5,326 nt of DNA, taken from positions 1-5,326 of the forward strand of contig WAOH01000081.1 in the NCBI GenBank assembly GCA_015521385.1, written 5' to 3'. Shown here in pieces: positions 1-4,967 of this stretch (position 1 is the stretch's first letter; each line of letters begins with the position of its first letter). The translations under genes and the position numbers were made by a program. This stretch comes from Thermoproteota archaeon. Its GTDB lineage: Archaea > Korarchaeota > Korarchaeia > Korarchaeales > Korarchaeaceae. The notes beneath the pieces were generated by a model that had not been told where the DNA came from, did not search any database, and was given only the letters and a program-made list of their open reading frames with translations.

Positions 1-1
1 A

Positions 2-2569
2 GCCTGGAGCGAGGGGGAGATGGGGGCCCTCATCCTGAGGGCCCTGAAGGCGAGCTCCATAGGGAGCGCCCTCGTGGAGAAGTACCTAGGGGGATGGAAG
101 GAGGTAGAGTTCGAGGTGGTGAGAGACGCGCACGGCAATGTCATAGCTCCGGCCTGCCTCGAGAATGCCGATCCCATGGGCATCCACACGGGCGAATCCG
201 TCGTGGTGGCGCCGTGCCAGACACTCACCAATCAGGAGTACCAGATGCTGAGGAGCGCCTCCCTGAGGGTCGCTGAGGCAGTGGGTCTGGTGGGCGAGGG
301 CAATGTCCAATTCGCGCTGGGTGACGGGTACTACGCCATAGAGATGAACCCGAGGATGTCCAGATCATCGGCCCTGGCCAGCAAGGCGACGGGCTACCCG
401 CTGGCCTACGTCGCGGCCAAGCTGGCTCTGGGCTACAGGCTCGATGAGGTACTGAACAGGGTGACCGGGGTGACGTGCTCCTGCTTCGAGCCCAGCCTCG
501 ACTACGTGGTCGTGAAGATACCGAGGTGGGACTTGGAGAAGTTCGAGGGGGTGGAGGGGAGCATAGGGAGCGAGATGAAGAGCATAGGGGAGGTCATGGC
601 CATAGGTAGGAACCTGGCGGAGGCGATGCAGAAGGGCCTGAGGATGCTGGGGAGGTTCGACGGACTGCCGATGGAGGGGGATCCTGCGGAGGCCCTGAGG
701 GCCCTCAGGGAGAGGAGGCCTTACTGGCCCGCCTGGGCCTCCATAGCCTTGGCCGGAGGAGTGAGCGCCGAGGAGGTGGCCGAGGCCAGCGGCGTGGATA
801 TCTGGTTCATCAGGGAGCTTGAGAAGGCCGTCAGGATATACTCAGGGCTGGATCTGAACCCTTCTTCCATTTACGCGGCGAAGAGATACGGCTTCTCCGA
901 CGCCCAGATAGCTAGGAAGCTGGGAATGAGCGAGGATCAGGTCAGGGGGCTGAGGAGGTCGCTGGGGATTGTCCCGGTGTTCAAGCAGATAGACACGCTG
1001 GCTGCCGAGTGGCCCTCCGTCACCAATTACCTGTACGCCACCTACGGAGGGCAGACCCACGACTTGAGGCCCGGGGCCGACGTTCTGGTGATAGGAGCGG
1101 GGGTCTTCAGGATAGGCGTGTCCGTGGAGTTCGACTGGGGCGTTGTGGAGTTCGCCAGGGCGGCCAAGGAGTACGTGAACACCGTGGCGATAGTGAACTA
1201 CAACCCGGAGACCGTGTCGACTGACTGGGACGTGGTGGACAGGCTGTACTTCGAGGAGCTCACCTTGGAGAGGCTGCTCGACATATACGAGTTCGAGTCC
1301 CCCGTCAGGGTCGTGACCTTCTTGGGGGGGCAGGTGGCCAACGACCTAGCTGAGCCCCTCGAGTCCAAGGGGGTCGAGGTCCTCGGGACCAGCGGGAGCA
1401 GTGTGGAGGTGGCCGAGAGCAGGGACAGGTTCTCCGAACTCCTAGACGATCTCGGACTGAGACAACCACCTTGGAAGGAGGTCGGATCCGTCGAGGAGGC
1501 GCTGGAGTTCGCACTCGAGCACGGCTACCCCGTGATGGTGAGACCGTCGCATGTCCTGAGCGGCACCTCCATGTCGCTGGCCTGGGACGATGAATCGCTC
1601 AGGCAGGCGGTTCGCTCGGCCCTATCCACCGGGAGGAGCGTCGTGATATCTAAGTTCTTGAGGGGACCGGAGGCCGAGATAGACGGTGTCGCTGACGGGG
1701 AGAGCGTGGTGGGAGTGTTGATAAGGCATATTGAGCCTGCCGGCGTGCACTCAGGCGACTCCACCATGGTACTGCCAGCCCGCGGTCTGCCCGTCGATGA
1801 GATGAAGGCGGCTGCCCTGAAGCTGGTGAGGGCCCTACAGATAAGGGGACCCTTCAACCTGCAGTTCGTGATAAACGGCGGCAATGTCTACGTATTGGAG
1901 ATGAATCTGAGGGCCTCCAGATCGATGCCCTTCTCCAGCAAGGCCTCGGGCGTCAACCTAGCCAGAGCAGCGGCGAAGGTGGTCTTCGAGGGATCTCTAA
2001 GGGTCGATGAGTTCTACGAGCCTGTGATGATGCACTACGCGGTCAAGTCACCGCAGTTCTCGTGGTCACAGCTGAGGGGAGCCTACCCTTACTTGGGTGT
2101 TGAGATGAGGTCGACGGGGGAGGTGGCCTCAATGGACAGGGTTTACGAAGCAGCCCTCCTCAAGTCCTGGCTGGCCGTCAGCCCAAATAGGGTGCCGGAG
2201 AAGGGGGTGATCGTTGGATACGAGGGCGCCGGTGAGGAGCGCGGGAAGATGAAAGAGGCCGCGGACGAGCTGGCAACCATGCTGGATGTATGGTGGCTGT
2301 CGGAAGTCGGCAAAGATAGGGCCGCGGAATTGCTGAGGGAGGGGATGGTGGATATGGTCATGGCAACCGGATACGCTCCTGAGGTGGACTACGAGGTTAG
2401 GAGGCTGGCCGCCGACCTTAATGTACCCCTGATCCTGAACGCCGGTCTAGCTTTGGAATTGGCCAGAGCCTTCAATTCGGTGAGCTTGGAGGAGGTAGAG
2501 GTCAAACCCATGTCCTCATACGCTAGGGGATATCGCTCCATAGGACTGCTGAGGAAGGTCCCTCACTGA
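2..2569 (+). CDS. carB: Carbamoyl-phosphate synthase large subunit, 5'-truncated by the window edge
   Basis: CarB makes carbamoyl phosphate from bicarbonate, ammonia (from glutamine via CarA) and two ATP, feeding pyrimidine and arginine synthesis in the cytosol. The frame is open from base 2, so the ATG at base 20 is internal (E. coli CarB has ~1073 residues; 855 are seen here). Numbering from that ATG: the end of the first ATP-grasp half carries Q97, E108 and N110, matching E. coli metal ligands Q285/E299/N301, followed by SRSSALASKATGYP. A linker/oligomerisation region spans ~210-350. The second synthetase half starts near 352, with NPETVSTDWD at 395 and metal ligands Q615, E627, N629. A shortened MGS-like allosteric domain covers ~728-849. 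Oddities: the second-half loop is GAGVFRIG rather than GGGPNRIGQG, and the second NPR motif is NLR. I believe both are lineage traits, since the frame is intact. Identification is very secure; carA presumably lies upstream. Confidence 0.97.
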   Translation, partial: AWSEGEMGALILRALKASSIGSALVEKYLGGWKEVEFEVVRDAHGNVIAPACLENADPMGIHTGESVVVAPCQTLTNQEYQMLRSASLRVAEAVGLVGEGNVQFALGDGYYAIEMNPRMSRSSALASKATGYPLAYVAAKLALGYRLDEVLNRVTGVTCSCFEPSLDYVVVKIPRWDLEKFEGVEGSIGSEMKSIGEVMAIGRNLAEAMQKGLRMLGRFDGLPMEGDPAEALRALRERRPYWPAWASIALAGGVSAEEVAEASGVDIWFIRELEKAVRIYSGLDLNPSSIYAAKRYGFSDAQIARKLGMSEDQVRGLRRSLGIVPVFKQIDTLAAEWPSVTNYLYATYGGQTHDLRPGADVLVIGAGVFRIGVSVEFDWGVVEFARAAKEYVNTVAIVNYNPETVSTDWDVVDRLYFEELTLERLLDIYEFESPVRVVTFLGGQVANDLAEPLESKGVEVLGTSGSSVEVAESRDRFSELLDDLGLRQPPWKEVGSVEEALEFALEHGYPVMVRPSHVLSGTSMSLAWDDESLRQAVRSALSTGRSVVISKFLRGPEAEIDGVADGESVVGVLIRHIEPAGVHSGDSTMVLPARGLPVDEMKAAALKLVRALQIRGPFNLQFVINGGNVYVLEMNLRASRSMPFSSKASGVNLARAAAKVVFEGSLRVDEFYEPVMMHYAVKSPQFSWSQLRGAYPYLGVEMRSTGEVASMDRVYEAALLKSWLAVSPNRVPEKGVIVGYEGAGEERGKMKEAADELATMLDVWWLSEVGKDRAAELLREGMVDMVMATGYAPEVDYEVRRLAADLNVPLILNAGLALELARAFNSVSLEEVEVKPMSSYARGYRSIGLLRKVPH

Positions 2570-2654
2570 TCAACTTGCGATACCCGTAATACCAATGCCC
2601 GAGAGCACCTTCCATTTCCTTGACGCTGATTGAGTTGCCCGACCTCGTCGCACC
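2570..2654. other. Convergent spacer between carB and vapC
   Basis: These 85 bp lie between the carB stop and the vapC stop on the opposite strand. The only structure I see is a weak distant inverted repeat (CAACT at 2571-2575 against AGTTG at 2633-2637) and a pyrimidine-rich run near 2609-2621. Either could help termination, but neither is a convincing terminator, and no start codon with a promoter is apparent. Confidence 0.5.
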
Positions 2655-3065
2655 TCAGTAAGAGAGTTCATCGAACTCACCTAGCAATTCCCCACCCCTC
2701 TCGATCAGCTCAATGATCTCCAGGTCCGTTGTGACGGGCTTAGCTCCCCTGATCAGGCACTGGGCCGCTATTAGCGAGTCGAAGTAGTCGAGTCCCTTGG
2801 ATGAGAGGAACGCCCCCAATGCTATGTCCAAGGGGGAGAGGGGCTCGACGAATCCATCTACAACGCCATTCAGCAGGTGCCACACCTTGATCCTCTGATC
2901 GATGGCGAATCCCCTACTCTTCATGAGCAGATCGAGCTCCAAGAGGGAAGCTTGGGAGACTCTCCTGTCATCACCGAGTTCCTCGATTACCCCAATGGAA
3001 TCGGGGTGAAGCGGATCGGAGGGTCGAAGATAAGCGATGAGGTAAACCGTGTCAACGATCTCCAC
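2655..3065 (-). CDS. vapC: VapC-type PIN-domain ribonuclease toxin
   Basis: This 136-residue protein has the length and layout of a PIN-domain VapC toxin, a Mg/Mn-dependent endoribonuclease that cleaves RNA, often tRNA or rRNA, and blocks translation when free of its antitoxin. The acidic residues of the PIN active site are all visible: D5 in the N-terminal strand (IVDTVYLIAYL), E43 in LLELDLL, D96 in LDYFDSLIAAQ and D114 in VTTDLEI, so it appears catalytically intact. The start is GTG at 3065, inside the last codons of vapB; the two frames overlap by 14 nt, which indicates translational coupling and transcription from the vapB promoter. A GGAG lies about 10 nt upstream of this GTG. The family call is strong; the RNA target cannot be read from sequence. 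Confidence 0.9.
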   Translation of the reverse strand: MEIVDTVYLIAYLRPSDPLHPDSIGVIEELGDDRRVSQASLLELDLLMKSRGFAIDQRIKVWHLLNGVVDGFVEPLSPLDIALGAFLSSKGLDYFDSLIAAQCLIRGAKPVTTDLEIIELIERGGELLGEFDELSY

Positions 3066-3315
3066 TCAGCATCATCTCCAGCATCTTGGAGGCCTCGTGA
3101 TCCTCCTCCTTCCAGTCCCTGAACTTCTCATCGAAGATCTTGGAGATCTCCTTGTATAGCCTATCCAAGATTATGATCTCCGCAGAGCTGTCGCTGGTCA
3201 CCCTCAGGAGGACCCTGCTCCCCTTCCTGATACCTAGCCTTCGCCTCACCTCGGCGGGCAGCACCATTCTCCCACGTTCGTCGATAATTACCACGTAACT
3301 CAAATTACCCACCAT
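3052..3315 (-). CDS. vapB: VapB-type antitoxin with AbrB/SpoVT DNA-binding fold
   Basis: This 87-residue protein begins with a swapped-hairpin AbrB/MazE domain: residues 6-40 include VVIIDERGRMVLPAEVRRRLGI and KGSRVLLRV, the usual GRxxLPxxxRxxLGIxxGxxV pattern. The C-terminal ~40 residues are charged and probably helical (KEISKIFDEKFRDWKEED), the part that in this family wraps the toxin and covers its active site. As known for the family, the VapB-VapC complex would bind its own promoter and repress it. ATG at 3315 is used as start, but in-frame GTG at 3312 and TTG at 3303 are alternatives; the TATA spacing fits a leaderless start at 3315 or 3312. It is the first gene of a two-gene operon with vapC. 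Confidence 0.88.
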   Translation of the reverse strand: MVGNLSYVVIIDERGRMVLPAEVRRRLGIRKGSRVLLRVTSDSSAEIIILDRLYKEISKIFDEKFRDWKEEDHEASKMLEMMLSGDR

Positions 3316-3333
3316 AGATCTTACATCCCACCC

Positions 3334-3347
3334 AAAATAAGTTTTCC
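3334..3347 (-). promoter_or_regulatory. Archaeal BRE/TATA promoter of vapBC
   Basis: Read on the minus strand, GGAAAA (3347-3342, BRE-like) is followed by CTTATTTT (3341-3334, TATA-like). The box centre is about 22 nt from the vapB ATG, so transcription would begin at or just inside the predicted start codon, indicating a leaderless or nearly leaderless mRNA. The VapBC complex would be expected to bind near here, but I see no clear operator palindrome. Confidence 0.5.
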
Positions 3348-3368
3348 CAAGTGCGTCGGGGAGGGCGC

Positions 3369-3382
3369 GATTAACTTAAGAA
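3369..3382 (+). promoter_or_regulatory. Possible TATA promoter of the cysteine-cluster gene
   Basis: The AT-rich stretch GATTAACTTAAGAA is the only such stretch just ahead of the plus-strand gene in this GC-rich spacer. Centred near 3375, it would place transcription start near 3401 and give a leader of about 17 nt carrying two purine-rich runs (GGGGAGAT and GGGGAGG). Its match to a canonical TATA box is only moderate. Confidence 0.35.
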
Positions 3383-3417
3383 CCAGCCCGCTTGGACACA
3401 CGGGGAGATCCGGGGAG

Positions 3418-3924
3418 GTGGGCGAACTGTACCTCCCGTGGAGCCGGGTCTCCGACTTCACGTGCTATGCCTGCGGTCTCTGTTGCTATCATTTCCGCAT
3501 CCCCCTGAAGCCTCATGAAGCCATCTCCATAGCCCGCACCTTCGGTCCGACGTACGTGGATTCTGTCGCCGGGCGGCAGTACATAAGGAAGAGGGAGGGA
3601 GAAGCCTGCCCGTTCCTCATCGAGAGCAATGGTAAGGGTCTGTGCTACCTTCAAAGCCTCGGAATGAAACCCTCGGCTTGCAAGATATGGCCCTTCAGGA
3701 TATACAGGAACCCGGAACATGGTAGGTCAGAGGAGGCCTATTACTCACACCGGCTGGGTGGCTTCTACGTCTACGTCGATCAGAGGTGTCCCGGAGTGAA
3801 GCCCGGTAAGCCCACACCCCGACTCATGAAAGCCGTGGATGAGGCTATAGAGGTGTGGATCGGCGTCAGGAGGGACCAGCTGTACACGACTGCCTTCCTC
3901 CCGCCTTTGATGAAAAAGTTTTAA
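3418..3924 (+). CDS. YkgJ-family (CxxCxxCC) cysteine-cluster protein
   Basis: The 168-residue product has the hallmark N-terminal motif C16-x2-C19-G-x-C22-C23 and four further cysteines in typical contexts: C64 (ACPFL), C76 (LCYL), C88 (ACKIWPF) and C124 (RCPG). This eight-cysteine set defines the YkgJ/UPF0153 family, thought to bind a metal ion or Fe-S cluster; the biochemical role is mostly unknown, so none is assigned. No signal peptide or membrane segment is visible, so it should be cytosolic. The GTG at 3418 is the best recognised start, but a strong Shine-Dalgarno match (GGAGGTG, 3414-3420) overlaps it, leaving zero spacing. Either the GGGGAGAT at 3402-3408 serves as the binding site or initiation occurs a few codons later, for example at CTG 3427. 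It is divergent from vapB and transcribed alone. Confidence 0.85.
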   Translation: MGELYLPWSRVSDFTCYACGLCCYHFRIPLKPHEAISIARTFGPTYVDSVAGRQYIRKREGEACPFLIESNGKGLCYLQSLGMKPSACKIWPFRIYRNPEHGRSEEAYYSHRLGGFYVYVDQRCPGVKPGKPTPRLMKAVDEAIEVWIGVRRDQLYTTAFLPPLMKKF

Positions 3925-3952
3925 CTCATTGGTGAAGAGATTGTACGGAAGG

Positions 3953-3960
3953 TTTATTAG
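3953..3960 (+). promoter_or_regulatory. TATA box ahead of the candidate structured RNA
   Basis: TTTATTAG is preceded by purine-rich GGAAGG (BRE-like position) and lies just downstream of the cysteine-cluster gene. Its centre is about 25 nt from base 3981, where the GC-rich structured block begins, so an archaeal transcript starting there would contain the three hairpins. There is no good protein start at that distance (only a TTG). Confidence 0.5.
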
Positions 3961-3980
3961 TCACCGTCGGTAAGTAACCC

Positions 3981-4122
3981 TTGCCGGGAAAGGGGAGGAG
4001 TAGGCGGTCGGGGTTAGCCTTGACCGCCGAGATTCCGATCGCCCCGAGAGGGGTGGTCGGAGGCAACCCGGCCGGGAGGCCGGGGATCCCCCCCGAAAGC
4101 GATTTTTCAGGTCTCCTCTTTC
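3981..4122 (+). ncRNA. Candidate structured non-coding RNA with three tandem hairpins
   Basis: Three adjacent hairpins are visible. H1 pairs 4003-4013 with 4018-4028 (11 bp, UUAG loop). H2 pairs 4035-4045 with 4050-4060 (11 bp, GAGA loop). H3 pairs 4067-4073 with 4078-4084 (7 bp, GGGA loop). A closing helix could join GAAA 3988-3991 to TTTC 4119-4122 and GAGGAG 3995-4000 to CTCCTC 4113-4118. Two loops are GNRA tetraloops, and H1 and H2 each contain two G-U pairs; on the other strand these become A-C mismatches and the loops are no longer GNRA, so the plus strand is the likely RNA. A TATA box sits about 25 nt upstream and a five-T run (4103-4107) may mark an alternative 3' end. I do not recognise the family: signature motifs of archaeal SRP RNA, RNase P RNA, 5S rRNA or tRNA are absent. 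The ends are estimates. Confidence 0.5.
4003..4084 (+). repeat. Three consecutive inverted repeats (hairpins)
   Basis: The stem arms are GGCGGTCGGGG with CCTTGACCGCC, CCGATCGCCCC with GGGGTGGTCGG, and CCCGGCC with GGCCGGG. They are separated by only 6 nt each and have four-base loops throughout. This regular spacing in a non-coding gap is unlikely by chance and underlies the RNA call. Confidence 0.85.
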
Positions 4123-4287
4123 AGAACGACCTTACCATCAACGTTGGTAGAGACCCCATCGCTAACGTTCCCCATCTGTTGGCCGTAATTGCCTATCTCA
4201 GCCTAGTACTGCAAATGTGCCGCTGTGCCGGTGCATGCGGCGTGCGTATCTCTCACCGCACACGTACCCGCGGATCGTCTCATTCCT
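4107..4287 (-). pseudogene. Possible decayed C-terminal end of an IS605/IS1341-type TnpB
   Basis: On the minus strand, the frame from 4287 to a TGA at 4200-4198 reads RNETIRGYVCGERYARR then MHRHSGTFAVLG. This resembles the end of the TnpB zinc finger and RuvC-III region, usually (R)GYVCxxCG...HRDxxGAxN. A one-base shift near 4202 opens a second frame down to a TGA at 4109-4107, reading AEIGNYGQQMGNVSDGVSTN and ending VVLKEET, which has the look of the variable TnpB tail. The catalytic Asp of HRD is His here, one zinc cysteine is missing, and everything upstream is gone, so it would be inactive. The relic begins exactly where the nuclease-like gene stops. The similarity is judged by eye from family memory; chance resemblance is quite possible. 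Confidence 0.35.
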
Positions 4288-4915
4288 AGATGTACTTGAA
4301 GAGGTTGAGGTAGGCCTCCGTGCTGAGTTCTATCACCCTGCCCTCATCCACGTAGGTAACTAAGATTCCGTTGAGCTTGGCCCTCCTCAATAGCTCCATG
4401 GGTATGGGCGGATTGCGATAGTACCTGTCCAGCAGCTCCTTCCACTTCCTGAGCTCTATCTCGGATCTCGCGTGTGGCGGGGTGAGGAGGAAGGGGGGTA
4501 TCTCCATCAGATAGGTGGGAGGAGCGGCCAGATAGAACCTATCAGCGTACTGGCTGTACCTAGCGATCTTACTCGCTATCCTCGCCCGGCAGAAGCTGTC
4601 AGGATCCAGAGCGTGATCCGGTGGGACGAAACCCGTCTCCACCTCCACTATCACCCTCTCCCCGTTGGCGCCCATCACATCACATCTCAGATCGTCCACC
4701 TTGACCTCCACATCCACCTGGTATCCTTTCATGATCAGGTGGGCCGCTATCACGAGCTCCATGGCGGAGTGATTTATCTTCACGGCCCCAGCTATGTAGA
4801 GATCGGTCAGCCTGTCGATGAGGGGTCTCAGCCTGCCGGCCGACGGGCCACCTCCCTCCTCTATCCTCCGAGCCAGCTCCTCAAGGTCGGACCTGAACCT
4901 CCGGGTATCTGGCAC
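4286..4915 (-). CDS. Uncharacterised protein with PD-(D/E)XK nuclease-like core
   Basis: I do not recognise a named family for this 209-residue protein. Residues 51-95 have the order of a restriction-endonuclease-like fold: a helix with E53 (AMELVIAAHLIMKGY), strands VDVEVKVDD and LRCDVMG with D79, then a strand VIVEVETG with E91. The last motif would normally be E-x-K; here the Lys position is Glu (E93). Conserved-looking K116 and Q122 in SKIARYSQYADRFYLAAP could supply a shifted catalytic Lys, as happens in this superfamily, or the enzyme may be inactive or only bind nucleic acid. The N-terminal ~45 residues are charged and helical. The C-terminal part (148-209) has more helix and a short strand (NGILVTYV). 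There is no signal peptide or membrane segment. GTG at 4915 is chosen as start because the shared TATA box is centred 26 nt upstream. It is divergent from pyk. Confidence 0.75.
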   Translation of the reverse strand: MPDTRRFRSDLEELARRIEEGGGPSAGRLRPLIDRLTDLYIAGAVKINHSAMELVIAAHLIMKGYQVDVEVKVDDLRCDVMGANGERVIVEVETGFVPPDHALDPDSFCRARIASKIARYSQYADRFYLAAPPTYLMEIPPFLLTPPHARSEIELRKWKELLDRYYRNPPIPMELLRRAKLNGILVTYVDEGRVIELSTEAYLNLFKYI

Positions 4916-4937
4916 CGATCTGAATGCGGAGGTGTTA

Positions 4938-4945
4938 CTTATTAT
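4938..4945. promoter_or_regulatory. Shared, bidirectional TATA element between pyk and the nuclease-like gene
   Basis: The AT-rich core CTTATTAT (minus strand ATAATAAG) is the only TATA-like sequence in the 52-bp spacer 4916-4967. Its centre at 4941.5 is exactly midway between the GTG start at 4915 (minus) and the ATG start at 4968 (plus), about 26 nt from each. That is the normal archaeal TATA-to-start-site distance in both directions, so both mRNAs would be leaderless. No Shine-Dalgarno sequence stands at a useful distance from either start. Confidence 0.6.
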
Positions 4946-4967
4946 CCCATCACCGTATCACGTCAGG

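Larger units (their letters stand above)
3925..4285. other. 361-bp gap without an intact protein gene
   Basis: This gap separates the cysteine-cluster gene from the nuclease-like gene, which point toward each other. The left third holds a TATA-like box and then a GC-rich block with three strong hairpins (3981-4122, candidate RNA). The right half (4107-4287) is less GC-rich and carries, on the minus strand, a broken reading frame resembling the end of a transposon-type TnpB. A plus-strand open frame from TTG 3981 to 4289 runs through the gap, but I do not regard it as a gene. Confidence 0.7.

Noticed and set aside
1525..1884. 119-codon minus-strand open frame inside carB
   Set aside because: It lies antisense to the conserved second ATP-grasp half of CarB and is Ser/Thr/Pro-rich without domain features; it is a by-product of the GC-rich coding strand.
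3376..3720. 114-codon minus-strand open frame over the cysteine-cluster gene
   Set aside because: The plus-strand product has the full eight-cysteine family pattern, so the antisense frame is a shadow.
3981..4122. SRP RNA, RNase P RNA, 5S rRNA or tRNA
   Set aside because: I looked for the SRP helix-8 GGAAG/AGCAG loops, RNase P conserved boxes, 5S rRNA core motifs and the tRNA TTCRANYC arm and found none; the size and hairpin layout also do not fit.
4107..4175. 22-codon minus-strand microprotein starting at ATG 4175
   Set aside because: It looks protein-like but has no promoter or ribosome-binding site of its own and is better read as the tail of the broken TnpB-like frame.
4216..4270. Short direct and inverted repeats (GTGCCGC/GTGCCGG, CGTGCG/CGCACACG) as a CRISPR or terminator signal
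   Set aside because: The repeats are only 5-7 bases, irregular and imperfect; there is no repeat-spacer periodicity and no T-run for a terminator of the minus-strand gene.
3981..4289. Plus-strand open frame of 102 codons starting with TTG through the gap
   Set aside because: It starts with TTG right at the predicted transcript start, its first 35 codons lie in the hairpin block and give a low-complexity Arg/Gly/Pro-rich sequence, and it shows no recognisable domain. Structure explains the region better, though a leaderless TTG-started protein is not strictly excluded.
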